Positions 43,516 to 52,196 of a DNA stretch of 64,000 bases are shown here, piece after piece. Under the pieces are notes generated by a model. The model ran no database searches and was not told where the DNA came from. It saw only the letters and a list, made by a program, of their open reading frames with translations. How positions within the stretch are numbered: the first letter of the stretch is position 1; each line of letters opens with the position of its first letter. The position numbers were made by a program, and so were the translations under genes. Location of the stretch: positions 186,001 through 250,000 of the forward strand of contig NZ_JACHBD010000011.1 in assembly GCF_014200175.1 (NCBI RefSeq), read 5' to 3'. Origin of the DNA: Rhizobium lentis. Lineage in GTDB: Bacteria > Pseudomonadota > Alphaproteobacteria > Rhizobiales > Rhizobiaceae.

Positions 43516-45576
43516 CTAGGCAAGGTCGAGGGCGGCGACGGCCATGTCGATCGCCTTAATGCCGATGAAGGGGACGATGATGCCGCCGAGACCGTAGATC
43601 AGCAGGTTGCGCGACAGCAGTGCGCCGGCGCCGATCGGGCGGTAGCGCACGCCCTTCAAGGACAGCGGGATCAGCGCAATGATGATCAATGCGTTGAAGA
43701 TGATCGCCGACAGGATGGCGCTTTGCGGCGTCGACAGTCCCATGACATTGAGCACGCCGAGCTGCGGGTAGAAGGTCAGGAACATCGCCGGGATGATGGC
43801 GAAGTATTTGGCGATGTCGTTGGCGATCGAGAACGTCGTCAGCGCGCCGCGCGTCATCAAAAGCTGCTTGCCGATCTCGACGATCTCGATGAGCTTGGTC
43901 GGATCGCTGTCGAGATCGACCATGTTGCCGGCCTCGCGGGCGGCGACCGTGCCAGTGTTCATGGCGACGCCGACATCGGCCTGGGCAAGCGCAGGGGCAT
44001 CGTTGGTGCCGTCGCCGCACATGGCGACCAGCTTGCCCTTGGCCTGTTCCTCGCGCATCAGCGCCAGTTTCATCTCCGGCGTTGCCTGGGCGAGGAAATC
44101 GTCGACGCCGGCTTCGGCGGCGATGGCGGCCGCCGTCAGCGGGTTGTCGCCTGTTATCATCACCGTGCGGATGCCCATGCGGCGCAGCTCCGTGAAGCGT
44201 TCGCGGATGCCGCCTTTGACGATATCCTTCAACTGGATGATGCCGAGCAGCCGGCCATCGCGAGCGACGGCGAGCGGCGTGCCGCCCGATTTGGCTACCT
44301 CGTCGGCGATCGACTGCAGCTCGCGCACGACCTCGCTGCCGTTTTTTGAGGGGGCGTCGCTATTGACGTAGGTCAGCACCGTATCGACCGCACCCTTGCG
44401 GATCGAGGCGCCTTCGAGATCGACGCCGCTCATGCGGGTCTGGGCGGTGAAGGGGACGAAGGTCGCCTTGAGGCTCGCCATGTCGCGGCCGCGGATCGCA
44501 TATTTTTCCTTGGCGAGCACCACGATGGAGCGGCCTTCCGGCGTTTCGTCGGCAAGCGAGGCGAGCTGGGCGGCATCGGCAAGGTCCTGTTCGGAGACGC
44601 CGCGCACCGGCCGGAAGTTCGTCGCCTGGCGGTTGCCGAGCGTGATCGTGCCCGTCTTGTCGAGCAGCAGCGTATCGACGTCGCCGGCGGCTTCGACCGC
44701 CCGGCCGGACATGGCGAGCACGTTGAAGCGGACGAGGCGGTCCATGCCGGCAATGCCGATCGCCGACAAAAGCGCGCCGATCGTCGTGGGGATCAGGGTG
44801 ACGAAAAGGGCGACGAGCACGATGATCGGGATCGAGCCGCCGGCATAGATGGCAAAGCTCGGGATCGTCGCCGTGGCGAGCACGAAGATCAGCGTCATGC
44901 CGGCGAGCAGGATGTTGAGCGCGATCTCGTTCGGCGTTTTCTGGCGCTCAGCGCCCTCGACGAGCGAAATCATCCGATCGAGGAAGGTAGCGCCGGCGGC
45001 CGCGGTGATGCGCACGCGGATCCAGTCGGACAGCACCTGCGTGCCGCCGGTCACTGCCGAGCGGTCGCCGCCGGATTCGCGGATGACCGGGGCGGATTCG
45101 CCTGTGATCGCCGCTTCGTTGACGGAGGCGACGCCTTCGATCACTTCGCCGTCCGACGGGATGATGTCGCCGGCTTCGACAAGCACGATATCGCCGACCT
45201 TGAGGCTGGTGCCCGGCACCATGCGATAATCGCTGCCATTATTGCCGGTGAGCAGCTTTGCCTGGGTTTCGGTGCGCGCCTTGCGCAGCGAATCCGCCTG
45301 CGCCTTGCCGCGGCCTTCGGCGACGGCTTCGGCGAAATTGGCGAAGAGCACGGTGAACCAGAGCCAGAGATTGATCTGGAAGGAGAAGCCGAGATTGCCG
45401 TTGCCGGTGACGAGGTCGCGCAGGAAGAGCACGGTGGTCAGCACCGAGACCGTGGCCACGACGAACATAACAGGATTTCTGGCCAGCGCGCGGGGGTCGA
45501 GCTTTTTCAAGGCGGCGCCGACGGCCGGAACGAGAATGCGAGAATCGATGATGCTCGCGGATTTGGCCTGGCTCAT
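43516..45576 (-). CDS. kdpB: K+-transporting ATPase subunit KdpB
   Basis: P-type ATPase subunit that powers KdpFABC, 686 residues. Phosphorylated Asp in LLLDKTGTITLG, TGES dephosphorylation loop (ITGESAP), nucleotide-binding KGA, TGDNPLTA and GDGTNDAPAL hinge motifs are present. About seven membrane helices. An AGGAG site precedes the ATG. Confidence 0.96.
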   Translation of the reverse strand: MSQAKSASIIDSRILVPAVGAALKKLDPRALARNPVMFVVATVSVLTTVLFLRDLVTGNGNLGFSFQINLWLWFTVLFANFAEAVAEGRGKAQADSLRKARTETQAKLLTGNNGSDYRMVPGTSLKVGDIVLVEAGDIIPSDGEVIEGVASVNEAAITGESAPVIRESGGDRSAVTGGTQVLSDWIRVRITAAAGATFLDRMISLVEGAERQKTPNEIALNILLAGMTLIFVLATATIPSFAIYAGGSIPIIVLVALFVTLIPTTIGALLSAIGIAGMDRLVRFNVLAMSGRAVEAAGDVDTLLLDKTGTITLGNRQATNFRPVRGVSEQDLADAAQLASLADETPEGRSIVVLAKEKYAIRGRDMASLKATFVPFTAQTRMSGVDLEGASIRKGAVDTVLTYVNSDAPSKNGSEVVRELQSIADEVAKSGGTPLAVARDGRLLGIIQLKDIVKGGIRERFTELRRMGIRTVMITGDNPLTAAAIAAEAGVDDFLAQATPEMKLALMREEQAKGKLVAMCGDGTNDAPALAQADVGVAMNTGTVAAREAGNMVDLDSDPTKLIEIVEIGKQLLMTRGALTTFSIANDIAKYFAIIPAMFLTFYPQLGVLNVMGLSTPQSAILSAIIFNALIIIALIPLSLKGVRYRPIGAGALLSRNLLIYGLGGIIVPFIGIKAIDMAVAALDLA

Positions 45577-45641
45577 AGGAGGCTCCAGCTTTGAAACGAG
45601 GATGGCGACCGAATCCTGTGACGCAGAATCACGGCATCGCC

Positions 45642-47345
45642 TCAGAAAGTCTGGCCGGCGAGGCCGACGAGGTGCTCGACGACAGGCCCGAGCGCCAGCG
45701 CCGGGAAGAAGGTCAGGCCGCCGACGATCAGGATCGTGCCGACGAGCAGGCCGACGAAGAGCGGGCCGTCGGTCGGGAAGGTGCCTGCAGAGGCCGGAAC
45801 CGCCTTCTTGGCGATCAGCGAGCCGGCAATGGCCAGCGCCGGGATGATGACGAGGAAGCGGCCGGCGAGCATGCCGATGCCGAGCGTCACGTTGTACCAG
45901 GGTGTATTGCCGGTCAGGCCGCCGAAAGCCGAGCCGTTATTGGCTGCAGCCGAGGTATAGGCATAGAGGATTTCGGAGAAGCCGTGCGGACCGGCGGTGC
46001 CGACAGAGGCGACGGCGGAAGGAAGCACCGTGGCGATCGCGGTGAAGACAAGCACGGCGAGCGGCAGGCAGAGAATGGCGAGGACGGCCATCTTCATTTC
46101 TTTCGCCTCGATCTTCTTGCCGAGATATTCCGGCGTGCGGCCGACCATCAGGCCGGCGACGAAGACGGCGACGATGATGAACAGCAGGATTCCGTACAAG
46201 CCGGCGCCGACACCGCCGACGATGATCTCGCCGAGCTGCATGTTGATCAGCGGAACGAGGCCGCCGAGCGCGGTGAAGCTGCCATGCATGGCGTTGACCG
46301 CGCCGCAGGAGGCAGCGGTGGTGATGACCGCAAAGAGCGACGAGAGGGCCACGCCGAAGCGGACTTCCTTGCCCTCCATATTGCCACCCTGAAGGCTGAA
46401 GGCATGCATCAACGGATTGCCGGCGGCTTCTGCCCAATAGGTGACGACAACGCCGATGAGGAACAGCACGCCCATGGTAGCAAGGATCGCCCAACCCTGG
46501 CGCTGGTTGCCGACCATGCGGCCGAAGACGTTGGTGAGAGCCGCACCGATCGCAAAGATCGACACCATCTGGATGAGGTTGGAGATTGCATCGGGATTTT
46601 CGAAGGGATGGGCGGAATTGGCATTGAAGAAGCCGCCGCCATTGGTGCCGAGCATCTTGATCGCCAGCTGCGAGGCGACGGGGCCGACGGCGATCGTCTG
46701 CTTGGCGCCTTCGAGCGTCGTTGCATTGACATAGGGTCCGAGCGTCTGCGGCACGCCGAGATAGACATAGACGAGCGTCAGCACGATCGAGATCGGCAGC
46801 AGCACATAGAAGGTTGCCCTGGTCATATCGACCCAGAAATTGCCGATAGCTTTGCCCGAGGCGCGCGAGAAGGCGCGGGTAAAGGCGAGCGCGATAGCGA
46901 TGCCCGTTGCCGCTGAAACGAAGTTCTGGACGGTGAAGCCGGCCATCTGGGTGAAATAGGATATCGTGCTTTCGCCGCCGTAGTTCTGCCAGTTGGTATT
47001 GCTGACGAAGCTGACGGCAGTATTGAAGGAAAGCTCCGGGGGGACGGCTGCCATGCCGGCCGGATTATAGGGGAGGCCGGCCTGCAGCCGCTGCAGTGCA
47101 TAAAGCACGATGACGCCGAGAAGATTGAACGTCAGCATGGCGAAAGCATAAGAGGTCCAATGCTGCTCCTCGCTCTCGCTGGTGCCGGCGACGCGGTAAA
47201 GACCGCGTTCGATGGGAACGAGGACCGGGGAGAGAAAAGTGCGCTCGCCGCCGAAGACACGCGTCATATAACCACCGAGCGGTTTAACGAGCGCGAGAAC
47301 GATCCCGCAATAAAGCAGGATCTGAAGCCATCCGTTGATGGTCAT
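45642..47345 (-). CDS. kdpA: K+-transporting ATPase subunit KdpA
   Basis: K+-channel-like subunit of KdpFABC, 567 residues with ten membrane helices and four degenerate selectivity-filter repeats. The first is near TNWQNYGGES, and another is TNGGGFFNANSAHPFENP. The start at 47345 matches the family N-terminus (MTINGWLQILLY) and lies 53 bases after kdpF. No clear Shine-Dalgarno sequence is seen, so translation may be coupled. Confidence 0.95.
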   Translation of the reverse strand: MTINGWLQILLYCGIVLALVKPLGGYMTRVFGGERTFLSPVLVPIERGLYRVAGTSESEEQHWTSYAFAMLTFNLLGVIVLYALQRLQAGLPYNPAGMAAVPPELSFNTAVSFVSNTNWQNYGGESTISYFTQMAGFTVQNFVSAATGIAIALAFTRAFSRASGKAIGNFWVDMTRATFYVLLPISIVLTLVYVYLGVPQTLGPYVNATTLEGAKQTIAVGPVASQLAIKMLGTNGGGFFNANSAHPFENPDAISNLIQMVSIFAIGAALTNVFGRMVGNQRQGWAILATMGVLFLIGVVVTYWAEAAGNPLMHAFSLQGGNMEGKEVRFGVALSSLFAVITTAASCGAVNAMHGSFTALGGLVPLINMQLGEIIVGGVGAGLYGILLFIIVAVFVAGLMVGRTPEYLGKKIEAKEMKMAVLAILCLPLAVLVFTAIATVLPSAVASVGTAGPHGFSEILYAYTSAAANNGSAFGGLTGNTPWYNVTLGIGMLAGRFLVIIPALAIAGSLIAKKAVPASAGTFPTDGPLFVGLLVGTILIVGGLTFFPALALGPVVEHLVGLAGQTF

Positions 47346-47398
47346 GGAGGTAGACTTTCTATGACCGGCCGCCTCGCAACTGAAAGCGCCGGCTTTCT

Positions 47399-47488
47399 TC
47401 AAAAGCGCTCCGGGCGAAGCAGAGCGTAGGTGAGGTAAAGGGTGAGAAACACGGTCACCGCGCCGCTCAAGACGTAATCGAGGGTCAT
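47399..47488 (-). CDS. kdpF: K+-transporting ATPase subunit KdpF
   Basis: A 29-residue single-helix membrane peptide (starting MTLDYVLSGAVTVFLTLYL and ending LLRPERF) that stabilises KdpFABC. Its position just before kdpA, the RPERF ending and the GGGAG ribosome site 7 bases upstream identify it. Confidence 0.88.
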   Translation of the reverse strand: MTLDYVLSGAVTVFLTLYLTYALLRPERF

Positions 47489-47501
47489 GGCGTTTCTCCC
47501 G

Positions 47502-47585
47502 CTAAAGCCTGTCGCAGGCTCTGGTGTAGGCAAAGCACAGCGCGAAGAAGATGATCGCGGTGCCGAGTAGAATGATATCCATCAT
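47502..47585 (-). CDS. Leader miniprotein of the kdp operon, 27 residues
   Basis: A very small single-helix peptide (starting MMDIILLGTAIIFFALC, ending RACDRL). AGGAG is 8 bases before the first ATG, and there is a second ATG immediately after. It lies 13 bases before kdpF in the same direction. It resembles a second KdpF-like membrane peptide in composition, with a Y-x3-C-x-R-L-type ending. Function unknown; an extra Kdp subunit or regulator is possible. Confidence 0.6.
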   Translation of the reverse strand: MMDIILLGTAIIFFALCFAYTRACDRL

Positions 47586-47751
47586 GATCGTGACTCCTGT
47601 CGTTCGTCCTGGAGTCAGATAAGACAAAGGGCGCCATCCCGCAGGACGGCCGCCTTTTATGCTTTCTGGCGTGGAGAGGATCGTTCGATCTCTCGGCCAT
47701 GAATATGGATCGGAAGGGCATAAAGGTTCGAGACGGGCAAGCGGCCATCTA

Positions 47752-47768
47752 TATAAAAATCTTATAAA
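47752..47768 (-). promoter_or_regulatory. KdpE-box-like motif
   Basis: On the minus strand TTTATA-AGATT-TTTATA: two hexamers 11 bases apart. The E. coli KdpE site has the same plan (TTTATA-N5-TTTACA). It lies about 170 bases upstream of the first kdp peptide, just beyond the copC-like stop codon. Confidence 0.55.
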
Positions 47769-47785
47769 GGCTTTCAGTAAGCGAG

Positions 47786-48148
47786 CTAAGGGTCGACCCG
47801 GAACTGGTATCGGCCTTCGGCGCTGCGGCCGTCCATCGAGAGCACGCGCCAGTCGACGGTATAGAGGCCGGGCGCCATGGCAGGATCGAGAGGGATCTTG
47901 AAGATCGATCCTTCAGGGCCGGAAAGAAACGGCTTGCCGGTGGGAAGCGCCATCCCCTGGGCATCCAGCAGGACGGCCGTCGAGCGGGCAAGATCGACCG
48001 GGCCGGTGAAAGTGAGCTCGAGATTGGCAGGAACGAGCTGTTGTTCCTGCTGTTGCGATGGGAGCGAGGCTTGTTCCAAGGCCGCGGACGCTTCACTTGC
48101 GGTGAAGAGAAGGAAGGCGAACAGACAGAATGACGCGATCGACTTCAT
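47786..48148 (-). CDS. CopC-fold periplasmic protein, copper ligands not conserved
   Basis: A 120-residue exported protein of the CopC/YobA fold. Start at 48148 is favoured (AAGGAAG nearby, then a clean signal peptide ending ASA near residue 23). The beta-sandwich motifs are LELTFTGPVD and YTVDWRVLSMDGRSAEGRYQF. In copper-binding CopC the mature protein begins with His and the DGH motif supplies another His; here the mature protein begins Ala-Leu and the motif reads DGR. So Cu(II) binding by the usual site is unlikely. No copD lies nearby. A role outside copper handling is possible. Confidence 0.82.
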   Translation of the reverse strand: MKSIASFCLFAFLLFTASEASAALEQASLPSQQQEQQLVPANLELTFTGPVDLARSTAVLLDAQGMALPTGKPFLSGPEGSIFKIPLDPAMAPGLYTVDWRVLSMDGRSAEGRYQFRVDP

Positions 48149-48615
48149 GATGGTCTTCCTTATCGTGCCGATCCGCATGTGCCCGGAGCCCTCATGCTTC
48201 CGTGACGCCATGCCGACGTGTCACTATGAACGCTGCGGGGGATGATTTCGATCCCTAGTTTTTGCGATAGCGCGCACCGGCCGCGGCTGGCGGCCTTTCG
48301 GCAGCGCGGCGATCAGGTCAGTAAGCCGCTGCCAAAATTTTCGGAATGACCTTGATAATGTTGGGCCGTTTTTCATCTCTCCGCCTGTCCTCATCGCCGG
48401 GATCTCGGAATTGAGAATGTACTCCCCGTCGGCTCCGGCTGGAATCATACGGAGGTTTTGGAGCGTGAATCTTTCGGATTACAGAAAATGGGCATTTCAT
48501 CACGAGTTGAGCAAAAGCTTGATCGGTGCGATTGAATTGCCGCCGCTTACCGTCTTATAATCCGTGTCGACGGCACCCCGATAAATCGCGGGGCAAAAAG
48601 GGAAGGAAACCGATC
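48149..48615. other. Intergenic region upstream of the xylitol dehydrogenase-like gene
   Basis: 467 bases with only one weak candidate, a 50-residue basic frame at 48224-48376 on the minus strand. AT-rich sequence near 48475-48560 is the likeliest promoter region of the dehydrogenase. Confidence 0.5.
48224..48376 (-). CDS. Doubtful small basic protein
   Basis: A 50-residue frame from the ATG at 48376 (MKNGPTLSRSFRKFWQRLTD start) with many Arg/Lys/Pro. A GGAG sits only 3 bases before the ATG, which is too close for good initiation. Codon use in the middle is rhizobial. No family recognised. Confidence 0.28.
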   Translation of the reverse strand: MKNGPTLSRSFRKFWQRLTDLIAALPKGRQPRPVRAIAKTRDRNHPPQRS

Positions 48616-49659
48616 ATGACCAAAGTCCGTGCGCTGGTACTGGAGCGCCAGCATGAACTTGCGCTTCGCGATATCGATCTGCCGCTGGAGACAGGACCGG
48701 GGCAGGTCAAGATCAGGGTTCATACAGTCGGCGTCTGCGGTTCGGACGTGCATTATTATACCCACGGCAAGATCGGCCCCTTCATCGTCAACGCGCCGAT
48801 GGTGCTCGGCCATGAGGCGGCGGGCACGGTGGTCGAGATTGGGTCCGGTGTCACGCATCTGAAAATCGGCGACCGCGTCTGCATGGAGCCCGGCATCCCC
48901 GACCCGAATTCCAAGGCAAGCCGGCTCGGCATGTACAATATCGATCCCGCCGTCAGTTTCTGGGCGACGCCGCCGGTTCATGGCGTGCTGACGCCGGAGG
49001 TCGTGCATCCCGCCAATTATACCTTCAAGCTGCCCGACAATGTCAGCTTTGCCGAAGGCGCTATGGTCGAGCCCTTCGCGGTCGGCATGCAGGCGGCGAG
49101 CAAGGCGAAGATTGCGCCGGGCGATACCGCCATCGTTCTTGGCGCCGGCCCGATCGGCACGATGGTGGCGATTGCCGCCCTTGCCGGCGGCTGCGCCCGG
49201 GCGATCGTTGCCGATCTCGCCCAGCCGAAGCTCGATATCGCCGCGCAGTATCAGGGCGTCATCCCGGTTAATATCCGCGAGACGAATCTGATCGAAGAAG
49301 TGGGCAGGCTGACCGACGGCTGGGGCGCCGATGTCGTCTTCGAATGCTCCGGTTCGCCGAAGGCCTGGGAGACGATTATGGCGCTGCCGCGCCCGGGCGG
49401 CGTCATCGTCGCCGTCGGCCTGCCGGTCAATCCTGTTGGTTTTGACGTCTCGACGGCGACGACCAAAGAAATCCGCATCGAAACGGTGTTCCGTTACGCC
49501 CATCAGTACGAGCGCTCGATCGCGCTGCTCGGCTCGGGCCGCGTCGATCTGAAGCCGCTGATATCGGAGACCTTCACATTCGAGGATTCGATCAAGGCCT
49601 TCGATCGTGCCGTCGAGGCCCGGCCGAGCGACGTGAAGCTGCAGATCGTGATGGAGTAG
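48616..49659 (+). CDS. Zinc-dependent polyol dehydrogenase (xylitol/sorbitol type)
   Basis: Medium-chain dehydrogenase, 347 residues. Catalytic zinc residues C41 (GVCGSDVHYY), H66 and E67 (LGHEAAG), and a second Glu in MVEPFAVG. The Rossmann motif is LGAGPIGTM. The Cys-rich structural zinc loop is absent: the segment after VCMEPGIPDP has no Cys cluster, as in other rhizobial xylitol dehydrogenases. The ATG at 48616 has a GGAAGG site upstream. It oxidises a polyol to a ketose with NAD; xylitol is the best guess. Confidence 0.9.
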   Translation: MTKVRALVLERQHELALRDIDLPLETGPGQVKIRVHTVGVCGSDVHYYTHGKIGPFIVNAPMVLGHEAAGTVVEIGSGVTHLKIGDRVCMEPGIPDPNSKASRLGMYNIDPAVSFWATPPVHGVLTPEVVHPANYTFKLPDNVSFAEGAMVEPFAVGMQAASKAKIAPGDTAIVLGAGPIGTMVAIAALAGGCARAIVADLAQPKLDIAAQYQGVIPVNIRETNLIEEVGRLTDGWGADVVFECSGSPKAWETIMALPRPGGVIVAVGLPVNPVGFDVSTATTKEIRIETVFRYAHQYERSIALLGSGRVDLKPLISETFTFEDSIKAFDRAVEARPSDVKLQIVME

Positions 49660-49674
49660 GGCGCCGCACCACCT

Positions 49675-50244
49675 CTATGAGTGCCCGGCACTCGGTCTCA
49701 TCTTGCGAACGGCAAGAGCGGCGGCTGCGACAAAAGCCGCCGCTCCGACCGCGATGAGCAGATGGCGGTGAAGGGGGAGGTGGCCCAATGTCTGCTGGAT
49801 TCCGTGCCCGAAGAGATAACCGAGCGCGGTGAAAAGCTGTCCCCAGACCAGTGCGGCTACCGCATTCAGGACGACGAATTTCCCGGTCGATATCCTAGTC
49901 GTCCCAATGACGACGGGGCTGATCGTCCGCAACCCGACCAGGAAACGAAAGGCAAGGATGAAGCCTGTGGGATATGTTTCCAGAAGCTGGGTGACGCGGG
50001 CAAGCGCCGGTCTTTCCAGCAGTCGGCGGACGAGGCTCCATCGGGCGGCGTAACGGCCGGCAAAAAACCAGAACTGATCGCCGGCGAAGGATCCGGCGAT
50101 TGCCGCAGACGCTGCCGCCCAATAGGTAAGCAAGCCGCGATGAGCGATCACGCCGCCTAGGAAAGCGGCCGTTTCGCCTTCGAAAGCAGCCCCCAGAAAA
50201 ATTGCCAGCAGGCCGTAATTCTCAATCAGCAGTTCGATAGACAT
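49675..50244 (-). CDS. DedA-family membrane protein
   Basis: A 189-residue inner-membrane protein with about five helices. DedA (SNARE-associated) features: ENYGLLAIFLGAAFEGETAA near the N-terminus, FAGDQFWFFAGRYA, and FRFLVGLRTISPVVIG. DedA proteins affect phospholipid (undecaprenyl-phosphate) flipping. It is convergent with the dehydrogenase. Confidence 0.9.
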   Translation of the reverse strand: MSIELLIENYGLLAIFLGAAFEGETAAFLGGVIAHRGLLTYWAAASAAIAGSFAGDQFWFFAGRYAARWSLVRRLLERPALARVTQLLETYPTGFILAFRFLVGLRTISPVVIGTTRISTGKFVVLNAVAALVWGQLFTALGYLFGHGIQQTLGHLPLHRHLLIAVGAAAFVAAAALAVRKMRPSAGHS

Positions 50245-50285
50245 GGCGACCCGCCCCCAGCTGTTTCCGAAGCGTCAGGTCAAGG

Positions 50286-51647
50286 CTAAACCGGCTTCAA
50301 ATCCCCGAGCAGCGTCGGGATCAGCTCCGAGACCGTGGGATGGATCGGCACAGACCATTTCAGCGTGGGATAGGTCGTGCCGGCATTCATCGCGTCGATG
50401 AGGCCGTGGATCACCTCGTCGCCCTCGATGCCCAATATCGCCGCACCGAGGATTTCCTTGCTATCGGCGTCGGCCACCACTTTCATGAAGCCCTTCGTCT
50501 CGCCCCGCTCATTGGCGCGGCCGACGCGGCTCATCGGGCGGGTCGAGACCATGATCCTGCGCCCCGACTCTCGCGCCTGCTTTTCCGTCATGCCGACGCG
50601 GCCGAGCGGCGGGTCGATATAAAGCGCATAGGCCGGGATGCGACTCGAGACCTTGCGGTCGTCGCCGTCCAAGAGATTGGCGGCGGCGATCTCGAAATCA
50701 TTGTAAGAAGTGTGCGTGAAGGCGCCGCGGCCGTTGCAGTCGCCAAGCGCAAAGATGCCCTCGACATTGGTGGCGAGCCGATCGTCGACGGTGATATAGC
50801 CGCGCTTATCCGTAGCCACGCCGGCGGCATCGAGGCCGAGATCGTCGGTATTCGGCTTTCGGCCGGTGGCGATCAGCACATGGCTGGCATCGATCTTTGC
50901 CGCGCCGGCGGTGACGCTCACGCCACCGCCGTTTTTTGCAAAGACGATGTTATCGGCGTCGGTATGGACGCCAATGCCTTCTGAACGCAGGATCTCGGCG
51001 ATCGCATCGGATATATCCTCGTCCTCGCGCGAAGCGAGCTTCGGGCCGTGCTCGATGACGCTGACTTCGGCGCCGAAACGGCGATACATCTGCGCGAACT
51101 CCAGCCCGATATAGCTGCCGCCGATGACCGCAAGATGCCGCGGCAGCATGTCGAGTTGGATGATCGAGGTGCTGGTGAGGTAATCGATATCGGCAATGCC
51201 CGGCAGCTCCGGGATGATGGGCCGCGCGCCGACATTGAGGAAGATGCGTGGCGCGGTGAGCGTCTCGCCGTTGACGCGGACGGATCTCGGTCCCTCGAAA
51301 CGCGCATGACCATAGATCACGCGCATGCCATCCATTCCCGCAAACCAGCCGATCAGGCCGTTGCGGGCGTTCATCGTCACCGTTTCGGCGCGGGCTCTGA
51401 CCACCTTCATGTCGATGCCGATTTCGCCGGGGATCTTGACGCCGTAGGCGGCGCCGCTTCTGGCCACATGGGCGGCGCGGGCGCTGGCGACCAGCGTCTT
51501 CGTCGGCATGCAGCCGGCATTGACGCAGGTGCCGCCGAGGAATTTGCGCTCGATCAGCGCCACCTTCATGCCCTTCTCGACCATGCGGGCGGCAAGAAAG
51601 GGGCCGGCCTGGCCGGCGCCGATAACGATGGCGTCGAAGCTTTTCAT
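50286..51647 (-). CDS. Mercuric reductase-like FAD disulfide oxidoreductase
   Basis: Pyridine nucleotide-disulfide oxidoreductase, 453 residues. FAD motif GAGQAG at 10-15, redox-active C41-x4-C46 (GGTCVNAGCMPTK), a second Rossmann (VIGGSYIGLEFA), FAD site GIFALGDCNG, and the C-terminal catalytic H436-x4-E441 (HPTVSELI). It lacks the heavy-metal domain and the C-terminal Cys pair of real MerA and is not beside lipoyl-enzyme genes, so its substrate is open. It overlaps the DUF4126 gene by 4 bases. Confidence 0.88.
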   Translation of the reverse strand: MKSFDAIVIGAGQAGPFLAARMVEKGMKVALIERKFLGGTCVNAGCMPTKTLVASARAAHVARSGAAYGVKIPGEIGIDMKVVRARAETVTMNARNGLIGWFAGMDGMRVIYGHARFEGPRSVRVNGETLTAPRIFLNVGARPIIPELPGIADIDYLTSTSIIQLDMLPRHLAVIGGSYIGLEFAQMYRRFGAEVSVIEHGPKLASREDEDISDAIAEILRSEGIGVHTDADNIVFAKNGGGVSVTAGAAKIDASHVLIATGRKPNTDDLGLDAAGVATDKRGYITVDDRLATNVEGIFALGDCNGRGAFTHTSYNDFEIAAANLLDGDDRKVSSRIPAYALYIDPPLGRVGMTEKQARESGRRIMVSTRPMSRVGRANERGETKGFMKVVADADSKEILGAAILGIEGDEVIHGLIDAMNAGTTYPTLKWSVPIHPTVSELIPTLLGDLKPV

Positions 51648-52105
51648 GACACGGCTCCCACGATCAGCGCCGCACCGATGACGGCGACGGCATCCTCGAT
51701 CAGGGCCGCCGGCAGGTCCCTGCCAAAGGAAGCAGCAAGCCTGCCGCGCAGGGCGGCGCCACCATAGGTGCCGATGACGGCGCCGATCACGCCGGCGATC
51801 AGCCCGCCGAAGAGCAGGCCGCTGGCGGCGCCGATCGTCGCCCCGGCGAGCGCGCCCGTGACGATACGGGCGCCGAACTGCAACGGCACCTTGCGCGACG
51901 GCGTCGACGGCAGCTGATCGGTGATCAGCTCGACGATGGCGAGAACCGTGAAGACCCACGGCGTCCAGCGGTAACCCATGAAGGCAAGCGGCGTTTGCGA
52001 CACGTCGAACCAGCCGAGTGCCGCGCCCCAGGCGACGGCGGCGGGCGCGGTCATGGCGCGCAGGCCGGAGATGACACCGATCAGCAATGCAAGAAAAAGA
52101 AACAT
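51644..52105 (-). CDS. DUF4126 membrane protein
   Basis: A 153-residue protein of the DUF4126 family with four to five hydrophobic helices, rich in Gly and Ala (GALAGATIGAASGLLFGGLIAG regions). LRAMTAPAAVAWGAALG and ITDQLPSTPSR are family motifs. Function unknown. The 4-base overlap suggests coupled expression with the flavoprotein gene. Confidence 0.85.
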   Translation of the reverse strand: MFLFLALLIGVISGLRAMTAPAAVAWGAALGWFDVSQTPLAFMGYRWTPWVFTVLAIVELITDQLPSTPSRKVPLQFGARIVTGALAGATIGAASGLLFGGLIAGVIGAVIGTYGGAALRGRLAASFGRDLPAALIEDAVAVIGAALIVGAVS

Positions 52106-52196
52106 GCGCGATCCCCCTCATTGCCGGCGTCGTGCCGCGAGAGGGAAGGTTGCACATTGTCAGGCGCGTGGCAATTCGCCCAGCCGAACCGACGGT

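Noticed and set aside
42775..44349. 524-residue plus-strand frame over kdpC and kdpB
   Set aside because: Antisense to two highly conserved genes; Arg/Gly-rich composition is a shadow effect.
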